Virus record (IMG/VR): IMGVR_UViG_3300008954_003475 | Span: 1-64,000 of that record | Strand: one strand, 5' to 3' | Length of the DNA: 64,000 nucleotides | From: a virus | In this document: positions 1-8,241 of the stretch, piece by piece | How positions within the stretch are numbered: position 1 is the stretch's first letter | Layout: every line of letters starts with the position of its first letter | Translations under genes and position numbers: made by a program | The notes under the pieces: generated by a model | What the model saw: the letters and a program-made list of their open reading frames with translations, nothing else | The model's database searches: none | Told to the model about the DNA's origin: nothing

Positions 1-760
1 CATTTGTATCTGTTTTTATATAAAAATCACCTTCACTGCCAGGATCTGTAGAGGTTGGATCATCAGTTCCGTTCAAAATAGTCGCACCGTCTGCACCTGC
101 AGCACCTGCAGGGCCAGTAGAGCCTGAGTCTCCTATTAGTGACGTTGCACTGCCCCAAGCTCCCGAATCGCGAGGTCCATATATATCACTCGTATCTGTC
201 CTTATCCAAAAATCACCATCACTACCATCGGGAGAGCCAGAGCCTTCATCAAACGGAGCGCGATCTCCATTCCAAATTGTCTTTCCATCTATTCCACTCG
301 GTCCTGAAGCACCATCGGAGCCATTGGCCCCGGCATCGCCAGTAGGGCCAGCCGGACCTCTTACGTCTCCTGCATTGATATCAGGCTCTCCACCGCTTCT
401 GGTGAGAATTAAGTTATCACCAGAAATGTTAGCTCCGGTTATAGAGATTCCGTCTGCACCAGAACCACCGCCGCTTGCGGCTGTTGGAGAAGATCCATCA
501 TAAGTTAAGTTTAAACTTTGATTCACATCAAACACCATATCGCCTGTATTCAGGGTTGTAAACTCCCACGCAAGTGTGGTATCGTTGTATGTTGCAACCT
601 TTCCGTCTTGACCAGCCCAAACGTCTGAGCCTGTTCCTACGATGTGGCGATCTCCATCGGATGGAGATAGGGTGGTTGGGTCGTCATGTGTGCTTGCTAC
701 CGGTGGATGTATCTTGCCCGGACCCCAAGGCACTAGTTGGTCTGTTTTTGTATATGACAT
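1..760 (-). CDS. Collagen-like tail fibre protein, partial (C-terminus beyond window)
   Basis: The frame is open from an ATG at 760 to the left edge, about 253 codons, so the C-terminus is missing. An AAGGA lies 9 bases upstream of the ATG. Residues about 25-75 resemble the DUF2793 module of phage tail proteins (GDRHIV, then VWAGQDGK, then an aromatic W-E-F end). From about residue 115 the protein has Gly-X-Y collagen-like stretches (GPAGPTGDAG, GPSGIDG, GSTGPAGAAG) alternating with a repeated unit of the type WNGDRAP...DGDFWIRTDT and LNGTDDP...EGDFYIKTDT. Collagen-like repeats in phage fibres form trimeric rods, so this is most likely a trimeric receptor-binding or decoration fibre. It follows the 1,027-residue fibre gene by 19 bases and is probably cotranscribed with it. 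The fibre assignment is inferred from composition and neighbours. Confidence 0.8.
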   Translation of the reverse strand, partial: MSYTKTDQLVPWGPGKIHPPVASTHDDPTTLSPSDGDRHIVGTGSDVWAGQDGKVATYNDTTLAWEFTTLNTGDMVFDVNQSLNLTYDGSSPTAASGGGSGADGISITGANISGDNLILTRSGGEPDINAGDVRGPAGPTGDAGANGSDGASGPSGIDGKTIWNGDRAPFDEGSGSPDGSDGDFWIRTDTSDIYGPRDSGAWGSATSLIGDSGSTGPAGAAGADGATILNGTDDPTSTDPGSEGDFYIKTDTN

Positions 761-779
761 ATCTGTTATTCCTTATTTG

Positions 780-3700
780 TTAAATTATATACCAGTTTGC
801 ACCATCAGACTGAACTGTAACTGCTACCCATAAGGACGATATCGTCTTGGTTGCTACTCCATCAATGTTTCCTGCGGCAGAAGCTACTATTATATCATTA
901 GCTCCTGCAATCTTTTTAATATTATACAGCCTTCCTTCGCAAAGTGCAGCATCTGGCAATGTGAACGTTATATCACCCCCAGTGTCGTTTTCGCCCAACA
1001 CTGTATAATCACTCTCATCAAGATTTGTGTTTGCATCAGTAACTGTACGAATAGGAAGATTTAACGCACCCTCTGCAGTAACCTCACCATCTACATGCAG
1101 CTTGGTTGCCGGGTTCGTCGTTCCGATGCCGACGTTTCCCTCTACATAAAGACCACTTGTAGGAGGGGTGTTGCTGTGAACATTGTGACCTATTGAGACT
1201 CCACCGGCATCCATATCAACGGCCATTTTGACGTAGCCAGTTCGACCGCCGCGTGCAAATAGGACCTCGCCGCCAGTATTGGCAAAGAGCACCATGTCGG
1301 TACCGTCTTTTTGCGCCATACCCACATCAGATGCACCCAAATGGATCTTATCTTCATTCTGGGTAGTCGAGAAGTCTAATGGTGCGCCTGGACTCGTTGT
1401 TCCGATGCCGACGTTTCCACCGCTATCAATAGTTACTTGGTCGTCAGTGCCATCGGTGCCGAAATGTAGATTATCTGTAGCGTGATTATATGAGATAGCC
1501 CCAGCATGTGCGGATCCTCCGCTGGTACCATCTGCGAAGTAAATAGAGCCCCAATCTGATGAGGTTCCCGCAATGGTTATGCCGCCATTGCCAGCCTCGT
1601 AGATAACAAGGTTATCGGCACTATCATTGTAATCTCCCGGAGAATCTGTTCCGATGCCGACGTTTCCAGCAGAATCGATACGCATGTGCTCCGTTGATTC
1701 TCCTGTTCCGTTTGCTCTGGTAAGGAAAACTAAGTCAGCATCATAGTTTGTGGCTGTTCCGTTTGATTTGGCGGCTCGGATGGTTGCAAACTCTGTTAAA
1801 GAACCCGCGACATCGTAAATGCCTCGGAAAGTAATGCCTCCACCCACGCCCGCAGCTTGGGAGGTGGTATCTGATGCAACTATAGTATACATTCCGAAAC
1901 CACTAGGGTTATGGACATCAAAAGTATAGGCGGGGCTTGTTGTTCCAACTCCAACACGATGGGTGGTGGAATCAACAAATAAAGTGTCTGTATCAACCGT
2001 TAGGTTTCCACCAGAATCTATTGTGGTAACTCCAGACAATGCTCCGCCAGACAGAATGGCCGTACCGTCCGTAAGCGTACCGCCGGTTATTGTGCCGGCC
2101 GATGCTGTTATGTCTGCCACGCCAGTTAAGCTGCCACCAGAAAGGGTGGCCGTACCGTCTGTAAGTGAGGTGCCGGTTATTGTGCCGCTAGAACTAAGGT
2201 TTCCAGTAACGGACAGTCCTGGATTAATATACCAAAGATTTTCCACCATCCCCCAAGAGAGGGTCTTATTTGTATCTCCGAGAAGAGTTATTCCTCCGCC
2301 ATTTGCACTAGAATCATTTGGGGAATCTACTGCGTTTAATGTAATATTCGGATCATCAACAGTCATCTCTTCAGTATTAAGAGTGGTTGTTGTTCCACTT
2401 ACTGTTAGATCATTTACTGTTAGATCACCCGTTATGTTGACATTACCATCTTTATCAATTATCATCCTTGGAGAAAGAGGCGTTGCATCCGCCGGGTCTC
2501 TTGTCCAAAACCGTAATTGACTCTCTCCCGATGGGTCAGTCCAATCGGTTGTAATAGCACCTGCCAAAAGAGGAGTATTCGGCGCGTTTGTTTGTAGCTC
2601 AAATTCGACACCTGCACCAAAACCAGCTACTGGCGTAGCGGAACAGGCGTTAGAAATGCGTTGTCCGTAAGTAATGTTGTCAGAAATAGCGCTTGTGGTA
2701 CTAACCAATAGTGTTTCGGTCCTGGTTTGTCCAACGACATGAAGAGCGGACCCCGGAACGCTTGTCGCAATTCCAACCCGTCCAGCGGAATCTACAGACC
2801 AACCCTGATTAGTGCCATTAGTTTTCGAATACAGCCTTTCAGTATCATGATCATACTTTACAGCGCCCTCACCGGGGATGCCGCTAGCGGATGCAAAATG
2901 CAAGGCATTAACATGCGCCCCATCTGTCGCCTGTATCTTAATGCCTGTATCGTTGACAGAAGGAGAAACTACAAGCTCTTGATCTGGGTCGACCGTACCA
3001 ATGCCAACAAACCCAGCTTGACTGACTGTCATTACCGGGCTTGCAGAAGAGTTTCTAAGCCTAAAGCTTTCAGCATCAGCGCTACCATCTGCGCCCTTAC
3101 TTCCGATAGCCCACTTTAAAGTGCCACCTTCTTCAAATCTTATATTTGTATTATTGGCTGCAGTTGATTCTAGGCCTATGTTGCAAGAATTATTAACATC
3201 AATATTCTTTACAAAAAGCACCTTGCCACCAGGCAGGGAGGGTGAGGCTGTTTCAACATATAATGGATGATCTGTTAAGCTAGAACCTATAGATGCAGTC
3301 GTTGAAACAAACAAATTACTATTAACAGTTGCGGAACCAGCCGTTAAAGCATTGGTAATAGCTGCAGTATCCGCCGTTAAACCTGCCGCAATAGCTGCAG
3401 AATCCGCCGTTAAACCTGCCGCAATAGCTGCAGAATCCGCCGATAAGGTGGAGGAAATTACTGCCGAGAGAGCGGCAAAGTCGAGGACGGTTGTGGCGCC
3501 GGCCGATAAGGCTCCGGCAATAGCTGCCGAGCCTGCTGTTAAAATACCAACATCTGCGGTACCTGCAATATTTGCATTATCGTTCAGCCACAAATCATGC
3601 CATCGCTGGCCATCAATTCCTAAGTTTAAAGTTGCTGACTCAGGTAGAAGATCAGAGTTAATATTCGCAGAGAAAGTAACTGTATCATTGCCCATGATCC

Positions 3701-3863
3701 CATCGGGCTCATTCCCCAATACAATATTTCCGCCTATGGTTATATTGCCAGTTACATCAAGATCTGCGTCTATACTAACATCTTCTGAAAAGTTGAAAGA
3801 ACTGTTTATGGTTATTGGACCACCAGAGTGTGATTCGATTGTATTAACTTTTAACGTACTCAT
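780..3863 (-). CDS. Large repetitive tail fibre protein
   Basis: 1,027 residues. The N-terminus (STLKVNTIE followed by ITIN) is typical of fibre proteins of large myophages. The body is built of short beta-rich repeats. Several copies of a VGIGT-x-SP-x(n)-LxV module occur, as in phage fibre and chaperone-linked fibre proteins, and there are Gly/Thr/Ser repeats such as LTDGTATLSGGSLSGV. Residues about 140-180 contain an 11-residue Ala-rich repeat (LTADSAAIAAG). The C-terminal 80 residues look like a compact beta domain (YTVLGENDTGGDITFTLPDA) of the sort found at fibre tips. The ATG at 3863 has AGGAG 10 bases upstream. It probably recognises the host surface. Sequence-level repeats make the exact domain boundaries uncertain. 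Confidence 0.85.
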   Translation of the reverse strand: MSTLKVNTIESHSGGPITINSSFNFSEDVSIDADLDVTGNITIGGNIVLGNEPDGIMGNDTVTFSANINSDLLPESATLNLGIDGQRWHDLWLNDNANIAGTADVGILTAGSAAIAGALSAGATTVLDFAALSAVISSTLSADSAAIAAGLTADSAAIAAGLTADTAAITNALTAGSATVNSNLFVSTTASIGSSLTDHPLYVETASPSLPGGKVLFVKNIDVNNSCNIGLESTAANNTNIRFEEGGTLKWAIGSKGADGSADAESFRLRNSSASPVMTVSQAGFVGIGTVDPDQELVVSPSVNDTGIKIQATDGAHVNALHFASASGIPGEGAVKYDHDTERLYSKTNGTNQGWSVDSAGRVGIATSVPGSALHVVGQTRTETLLVSTTSAISDNITYGQRISNACSATPVAGFGAGVEFELQTNAPNTPLLAGAITTDWTDPSGESQLRFWTRDPADATPLSPRMIIDKDGNVNITGDLTVNDLTVSGTTTTLNTEEMTVDDPNITLNAVDSPNDSSANGGGITLLGDTNKTLSWGMVENLWYINPGLSVTGNLSSSGTITGTSLTDGTATLSGGSLTGVADITASAGTITGGTLTDGTAILSGGALSGVTTIDSGGNLTVDTDTLFVDSTTHRVGVGTTSPAYTFDVHNPSGFGMYTIVASDTTSQAAGVGGGITFRGIYDVAGSLTEFATIRAAKSNGTATNYDADLVFLTRANGTGESTEHMRIDSAGNVGIGTDSPGDYNDSADNLVIYEAGNGGITIAGTSSDWGSIYFADGTSGGSAHAGAISYNHATDNLHFGTDGTDDQVTIDSGGNVGIGTTSPGAPLDFSTTQNEDKIHLGASDVGMAQKDGTDMVLFANTGGEVLFARGGRTGYVKMAVDMDAGGVSIGHNVHSNTPPTSGLYVEGNVGIGTTNPATKLHVDGEVTAEGALNLPIRTVTDANTNLDESDYTVLGENDTGGDITFTLPDAALCEGRLYNIKKIAGANDIIVASAAGNIDGVATKTISSLWVAVTVQSDGANWYII
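3371..3436 (-). repeat. Two perfect 33-bp tandem copies inside the fibre gene
   Basis: Two identical 33-base units lie back to back (3371-3403 and 3404-3436), with degenerate copies on either side. Each encodes the 11-residue unit LTADSAAIAAG in the fibre protein. The repeat preserves the frame, so copy number can change without breaking the gene. Confidence 0.85.
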
Positions 3864-3891
3864 CTAATAATTTCTCCTGAGTCAATCATTA

Positions 3892-4518
3892 CTATAATAT
3901 TAGTAAATTAGCATCTTCCTGAATATCTAGCGTAACACCCTCTTGAATATCAATGTCTCCAATCAACATATGGTTCAAACCGGAATAGATATTTAAGTCC
4001 GCTGATAAGTTGGGAACATTGGAATATAAACGAGATTCTGTCATACCCACAACCTCAAGGTATCCAGATACTTGCAATGCCTTTGCCGCACTTGGGTCAA
4101 AAGTTTCTGCATTTGTTCTAGCCCCCGAATTAGTTCTAGATATCTCTAAAGCATTCGTGTCAACGAATGTGCCGGCTGAAACATCATTTACAATTCTTAC
4201 CGCACCACTATCTGCGGTTATTTCCCTTCCAGACCCTCTGACTCTAGGGTCTCGCTCTCTAATGCCAATCCCATCATAGGCTCTATCGAGATGAAAATTA
4301 AACCATGACTCTATATCATCAAGGCGCTCATTTACATCTATAAATTCTTCATCAAAATCTGATATATGTGGAGCAATACCTAATGTATTCTCTATGTTTA
4401 CCGCAGCAGATCGAAGCCTGTTAACGCTTTCTGCGTTAACGGCACTATATCGGTCAACAGCCAGTGGAATCTGGGCATAACCGTCAATTGCTTTGGGATA
4501 AACACTATAATCTGACAT
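3892..4518 (-). CDS. Tail fibre-associated structural protein
   Basis: 208 residues starting at an ATG at 4518, with AAGG about 6 bases upstream. The N-terminal 80 residues (YPKAIDGYAQIPLAVDRYSAVNAESVNRLR, then IENTLGI, then a VNERLDDIE segment) match a pattern I recognise from structural proteins next to fibres in large phages: a conserved start, a short helical region and a predicted oligomerising segment. The C-terminus (IYSGLNHMLIGDIDIQEGVTLDIQEDANLLIL) is a short beta repeat like that of fibre shafts. Position 28 bases upstream of the large fibre gene suggests a fibre connector or attachment protein. The precise role is unknown. Confidence 0.6.
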   Translation of the reverse strand: MSDYSVYPKAIDGYAQIPLAVDRYSAVNAESVNRLRSAAVNIENTLGIAPHISDFDEEFIDVNERLDDIESWFNFHLDRAYDGIGIRERDPRVRGSGREITADSGAVRIVNDVSAGTFVDTNALEISRTNSGARTNAETFDPSAAKALQVSGYLEVVGMTESRLYSNVPNLSADLNIYSGLNHMLIGDIDIQEGVTLDIQEDANLLIL

Positions 4519-4534
4519 TTAATACCTTCTCATT

Positions 4535-4696
4535 TTAACTAGTCTTTTTTACCACTTTCCCAGTTGACCTTCCAGGAACAGAAATCAGCTTAGAGATCCT
4601 TCTCTTCCTAATTACACTACCAGTTTTTTTAATAGCAGATTTCTTAGCTTTTCTAGCCTTGCTTTTCGCTATTTTTCTGCCACAACCACATCCCAT
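4535..4696 (-). CDS. Small very basic protein, Gly/Cys N-terminus
   Basis: 53 residues. The ATG at 4696 has GGAG 6 bases upstream, and the gene ends in TAA 16 bases before the next start at 4518. The protein begins MGCGCGRK, and about a third of it is Lys or Arg (RKIAKSKARKAKKSAIKK and RKRRISKLISV), with almost no acidic residues. It could bind nucleic acid or be a small virion component. No homologue is recognised. The good ribosome binding site and the tight spacing to the downstream structural gene support a real gene. Confidence 0.6.
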   Translation of the reverse strand: MGCGCGRKIAKSKARKAKKSAIKKTGSVIRKRRISKLISVPGRSTGKVVKKTS

Positions 4697-4801
4697 GAAA
4701 CACTCCGACTACTTCATTAGAATAATTATTATTAGTATTACTTATCTAATGTTATTAATTTATATACTTATATAGGAAAGCCTCTTTCCCTTGGACTACA
4801 A
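4697..4801. promoter_or_regulatory. Divergent intergenic region
   Basis: This is the largest gap in the window, and the only place where genes face away from each other. It must hold the plus-strand promoter of the protease. The AT-rich stretch 4735-4775 (with TATACT and TATATA at 4762-4775) offers -10-like sequences. No convincing -35 was identified, so exact sites are not assigned. Confidence 0.4.
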
Positions 4802-5599
4802 ATGAGGAAACTTATAAGCTACATTTTTTTACTTTCAGTATTGATTTCTTTGGTCTATATTACTAAAGAAGTTATAAGTTTTTCAAAAAATATCATATCT
4901 TTAAAAGAGTATCAAACAGACGCTATAATAAAACAAGAAAAGATGCTACACCCAACCGTCAGGGTAATTAGCATGGAACGAACCTATGACAGCTCTGCCT
5001 CTGCAGACTCTGGCGATGTAGAGGTTGAGATTATACTGGCTACAGCCACCGGGTTTAGCATTCAATATGATGCAATAAATGATGTTTCTTTTGTAGTCAC
5101 AAATGATCACTTCTGTAACTCAATAATGCCAAGCTCATCTTTGGTAGTGGAAGACTATAATAAAAATTCATTAAATATTTCAGAAAATTATATAAGTTCA
5201 AAAATCTTATACACAGATGAAGGATTAGATCTTTGCCTACTAGCAGCATATGGGTTTATAAAGCCGGCAATTATTGCAGATGTTGATTACACTCCAGAAT
5301 TATTTGAAAAAGTTTTTGTAATCGGAGGACCGACCGGAAACTTTCCAATTATAATAGATACCTATATTTCTGGCTCAAGCGACAGAAGAAGCATAACGGT
5401 TGGAAACTTAGATGCTTCTGGAAATGATTTTTTGCTTATTTCAGAACAAATATTCCCAGGACATAGCGGAAGCCCTATCTTTAACCAAGATGGAGAGGTT
5501 ATTGGAGTAATTTTTGCAGCATTAGAAACATATGGTGGTTTAGCGATATCTCATAGAGATATATTCATGTTATTATTCTATTATCAAAATAGTCTCTAA
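4802..5599 (+). CDS. Membrane-anchored trypsin-like serine protease
   Basis: 265 residues, the only gene on the plus strand. A hydrophobic helix at residues 5-27 after MRK looks like an uncleaved signal anchor, placing the catalytic domain outside the cytoplasm. The S1/HtrA-type catalytic triad can be read: His103 in VVTNDHF, Asp143 in GLDLCLL and Ser222 in GHSGSPIF followed by VIGVIFAA. Length fits a single protease domain with no PDZ domain. Orientation opposite to all neighbours, between fibre genes and a metabolic block, suggests an independently expressed accessory (moron-like) gene. It could process envelope or virion proteins, or alter the infected cell's surface. The family call is firm; the substrate is unknown. 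No strong ribosome binding site precedes the ATG. Confidence 0.85.
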   Translation: MRKLISYIFLLSVLISLVYITKEVISFSKNIISLKEYQTDAIIKQEKMLHPTVRVISMERTYDSSASADSGDVEVEIILATATGFSIQYDAINDVSFVVTNDHFCNSIMPSSSLVVEDYNKNSLNISENYISSKILYTDEGLDLCLLAAYGFIKPAIIADVDYTPELFEKVFVIGGPTGNFPIIIDTYISGSSDRRSITVGNLDASGNDFLLISEQIFPGHSGSPIFNQDGEVIGVIFAALETYGGLAISHRDIFMLLFYYQNSL

Positions 5600-6166
5600 T
5601 TATTTCTTATTCTTGAATTTTTTACCCATCTTCTTTACACGGCTAGAAGCCCTTCTCGCATAAAGGGTGTAAAAAGCAAGATCTACCCTTTTTCCGTCTA
5701 AAACCATCTTAAGCGCTTCGTTGGCAAAATTTGCAGACTTAATAGCCTCGGCCCCAAGAGGGTCTCGTATACCATCACTGTTTTTCTTTGTATATGTTGA
5801 ACTTATTTTTTCAACCTGATTTGCGGTAACTCCACACAAAAGCATATTTGGCTTTAACTCATCAATAACTTTATCTAACTTCTTCTTTTCTTCCAAAACT
5901 TTAAAAAAGTTTTCATTCTTATTATTGGTACATTCCAATGGGCAGGTAAAGCAGCTCTCCTCTAGTCCCATATTCCACAAATCACAAGTATAAAACTGCT
6001 TTACATCCTTTGCTTCATTTCTTATGTTTTCTTCGCAGCCATAAAACACCTGTCCATCCACAACCTTTGCTTTACCGTTGCAAAACTCGCTCTCCCTCAT
6101 GGCCGTTGTCATCTTGCAATTTTTTGTGCAATCAACAATTTTTATTTCGGCTTTTTTATCAGACAT
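5600..6166 (-). CDS. Cysteine-rich hypothetical protein
   Basis: 188 residues, not recognised. The N-terminal 85 residues contain nine cysteines in spaced groups (CTKNC, FCNG, YGCEE, YTCDLW, SCFTCPLEC), suggesting a metal-binding or redox domain, possibly Zn or Fe-S. The C-terminal half is helical and ends in a strongly basic tail (ARRASSRVKKMGKKFKNKK), as in nucleic-acid-binding proteins. The gene overlaps the end of the upstream small gene by 8 bases, so it is probably the last gene of the PhoH-led group. It converges with the protease with no spacing. Confidence 0.6.
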   Translation of the reverse strand: MSDKKAEIKIVDCTKNCKMTTAMRESEFCNGKAKVVDGQVFYGCEENIRNEAKDVKQFYTCDLWNMGLEESCFTCPLECTNNKNENFFKVLEEKKKLDKVIDELKPNMLLCGVTANQVEKISSTYTKKNSDGIRDPLGAEAIKSANFANEALKMVLDGKRVDLAFYTLYARRASSRVKKMGKKFKNKK

Positions 6167-6359
6167 TCTTTATCATTATTTTAGACATTAGAGAAATTAA
6201 CTCTGATATAACCAAATCTACTTGATCTACATCAAATTCTAAAGTCGTTAAGAATATTTTACCATTTTGACCTTTAATCTTACTTGAAAAAATAACTTTT
6301 TCTTTATCTTCAGATATGTCTAGCAAAATATCAGTATTTTCATCTAATTTTATCTTCAA
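6159..6359 (-). CDS. Small hypothetical protein
   Basis: 66 residues. The likely start is TTG at 6359, overlapping the upstream TGA stop as TTGA, with AAGG just upstream. This suggests translational coupling. The protein looks like a small alpha/beta domain (KIKLDENTDILLDISEDKEKVIFSSK, then a helical FDVDQVDLVISELISLMSKIMIKN). No family recognised. The start codon is the least certain part. Confidence 0.5.
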   Translation of the reverse strand: MKIKLDENTDILLDISEDKEKVIFSSKIKGQNGKIFLTTLEFDVDQVDLVISELISLMSKIMIKNV

Positions 6360-6556
6360 AGCCTTATTTCATTATTGATTTCAAATTGTTTATCAATATT
6401 GAAATCTATCTCTGGAGAATTTTCAGTTGACTTTACAGGATTCTTTTTTATAGGATATTCTACATCAGAATATTCTTTATGAAGAGGAATTCTTTTATCC
6501 TCTTTATCTTTATCTTCTTTTTGCTTTTTTATAATTGGGAATATAAATCCTCTCAT
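6356..6556 (-). CDS. Small charged hypothetical protein
   Basis: 66 residues. I start at the ATG at 6556 because AGGAGG lies 6 bases upstream. A frame-compatible ATG at 6586 lies inside the PhoH gene and lacks such a site. The protein begins MRGFIFPIIKK and then becomes a highly charged, low-complexity chain (KQKEDKDKEDKR) that is probably disordered. It is not recognised. It sits directly behind PIN-PhoH. Confidence 0.5.
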   Translation of the reverse strand: MRGFIFPIIKKQKEDKDKEDKRIPLHKEYSDVEYPIKKNPVKSTENSPEIDFNIDKQFEINNEIRL

Positions 6557-6566
6557 GCTAACCCTC

Positions 6567-7862
6567 CTATAGAATTTTTGCAGCATAAGCAGCCAGTGGA
6601 CTTCTCTCTCCTTTTAATAATGTAATATGAGCAGAAAGATGAAAATCCTTGAACTTCTCCGCAACGGCTCCTAAGCCAGAAGATGTAGAATCTAAATGCG
6701 GAGCATCTATTTGCTCTAAATCTCCAAGTAAAATTAATTTTGAATTTTCGCCCATTCTAGTTATTACAGCCTTAGCCTCTCTATAAGTAATGTTTTGAGC
6801 TTCATCAAGAATAAAAATAGTATTTGGAAGACTTCGGCCTCGAACATAAGAAAGAGCTTCAATCTCTATAGTTCCCTTTTGCATCATAATATCAAAATAA
6901 TGTTCTGCATTTTTAAATACACATTTAAAGTTGTCCATAATAGGCTGTATCCATGGCTCCATTTTATCAAATTTGCTTCCCGGCAAATATCCTATATCTC
7001 CACTAAGGCTTTGTACAGGTCTTGATATAATGATCTTCTCATAATGTCCTTCATTCAACAAGTGTATTGCCGCAGCTGTTGACATAAGCGTCTTTCCGCT
7101 TCCTGCTCTACCTGTAAGGGTTGCCATGTGTATATCTTTATCTAATAACATTTCTAAAGCAAATGTTTGCTCTTTATTTCTTGGACAAATTCCGTGTACG
7201 TTAAATCCACTTCTGCTTGTAAAGTTAAGCTTCTTAATAAAGCCATTCTTATAAACTGCTAAAGCACTTTGTCTACCACCTTTTAATACAAGATATTCGT
7301 TTGGGTAAAGCCTTTTATCTTCATATTGAAGTTTTCCACATTCATAAAATTTTTCAATTTCATTTGGAGAAAAATGCAATACGCTAACACCGCCATAAGC
7401 CTCTTTTCTGTTTGTTACGGCCTTTTCTCTATAATAATTTTCAGCCTTTAAACCCAAAGAGTCACATTTTACTCTTACGTTAATATCTCTAGAAATAAGC
7501 GCAACATTCTTTTCCTCTCTGGACAAGCCTAAGGCAACAGAGATTATTCTATTATCCCTAGTGTCCTCCATGCCTTCTGGCAAAATATTTAAATCTGATC
7601 TAAGAGAAACAAAGATTTTTTGACCATTTTCAAGAGTAACCCCTTCTGCTAAGTTGCCAATCTTTCTAAGATCATCCAAAAATCTATTTATATATCTGGC
7701 CGCATTTCCAACCGAATCATGTCTTTTTTTCAATCCATCTATTTCTTCCAAAACTTCCATTGGAATTACAATGTTATTTTTTGGGAATGCATGAATTGAA
7801 TCTTCATGATAAACTAGCACTGATGTGTCTAAAACAAACGTCTTTCTATTTCTTCTTGGCAA
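6567..7862 (-). CDS. phoH: PIN-PhoH family ATPase (PhoH2-type)
   Basis: 431 residues joining an N-terminal PIN nuclease domain (residues 8-145; FVLDTSVLVYH with early acidic residue, then EVLEEID) to a C-terminal PhoH ATPase domain with Walker A GRAGSGKT (251-258) and Walker B FILDEAQ (350-356). PIN-PhoH fusions act as RNA-unwinding, RNA-cleaving proteins in bacteria, and phoH genes are frequent in large phages. The start is TTG at 7862: GGAGG lies 6 bases upstream, and an in-frame TGA at 7881-7883 leaves no earlier start. A later Met would remove the PIN active-site strand. It may remodel host RNA during infection (inference). Confidence 0.92.
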   Translation of the reverse strand: MPRRNRKTFVLDTSVLVYHEDSIHAFPKNNIVIPMEVLEEIDGLKKRHDSVGNAARYINRFLDDLRKIGNLAEGVTLENGQKIFVSLRSDLNILPEGMEDTRDNRIISVALGLSREEKNVALISRDINVRVKCDSLGLKAENYYREKAVTNRKEAYGGVSVLHFSPNEIEKFYECGKLQYEDKRLYPNEYLVLKGGRQSALAVYKNGFIKKLNFTSRSGFNVHGICPRNKEQTFALEMLLDKDIHMATLTGRAGSGKTLMSTAAAIHLLNEGHYEKIIISRPVQSLSGDIGYLPGSKFDKMEPWIQPIMDNFKCVFKNAEHYFDIMMQKGTIEIEALSYVRGRSLPNTIFILDEAQNITYREAKAVITRMGENSKLILLGDLEQIDAPHLDSTSSGLGAVAEKFKDFHLSAHITLLKGERSPLAAYAAKIL

Positions 7863-7892
7863 ACTCTGCCTCCATTTTATTCATATATGTTA

Positions 7893-8231
7893 TTATGCTT
7901 CATCAATCTCTTCTTCTATTATAGACCAATGTTCAACATTGGCTTCAAAATATAAATTTTTATCTTCATCTTCTTTTAGCGTTAAAACAGGCCCAGCCCA
8001 TTCTCCAATCACTTCGCCGTCATGCTTTACCTCTAAAGCATCTAGGCCAACATACTCTATTATCTCAATATCATTATAGATTAGATATTCTACAGCAACA
8101 TCAGAGGGCATATCAGACAACTCGTCTGTATCCACTCCTATGTAAAACAAAAGATCGCCCAACCATTGCTGTCTAACGTCTTTCACGTCTTTGGCAAAGT
8201 TAACACGATCTGTTAAGATTGTTGTGAACAT
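7893..8231 (-). CDS. Acidic hypothetical protein after ribonucleotide reductase
   Basis: 112 residues from ATG at 8231, placed 10 bases after the reductase stop. A longer frame from 8282 would overlap the reductase C-terminus by 41 bases and is less likely. The protein is very acidic, especially at the C-terminus (SIIEEEIDEA), and appears to be a small alpha/beta fold (RQQWLGDLLFYIGVDTDELSD; VEYLIYNDIEIIEYVG). Nothing is recognised. Position suggests cotranscription with nrdJ, but there is no evidence that it acts with the reductase. Confidence 0.6.
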   Translation of the reverse strand: MFTTILTDRVNFAKDVKDVRQQWLGDLLFYIGVDTDELSDMPSDVAVEYLIYNDIEIIEYVGLDALEVKHDGEVIGEWAGPVLTLKEDEDKNLYFEANVEHWSIIEEEIDEA

Positions 8232-8241
8232 ACCACATGCG

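Noticed and set aside
1963-2520. Long plus-strand open frame opposite the large fibre gene
   Set aside because: It is the complement of a repetitive Ser/Thr/Gly-rich coding sequence, has no ribosome binding site and shows Pro/Val-rich composition expected of an antisense frame.
3371-3436. Direct repeats as a possible CRISPR array
   Set aside because: Copies are back to back with no spacers and encode an in-frame protein repeat.
3352-3867. Plus-strand Ala-rich open frame
   Set aside because: Mirror of the LTADSAAIAAG repeats on the minus strand; no start signal and no known family.
4697-4801. tRNA or small RNA in the largest gap
   Set aside because: No cloverleaf, no conserved TTC arm; only AT-rich promoter-like sequence. 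No gap in the window is large enough for several tRNAs.
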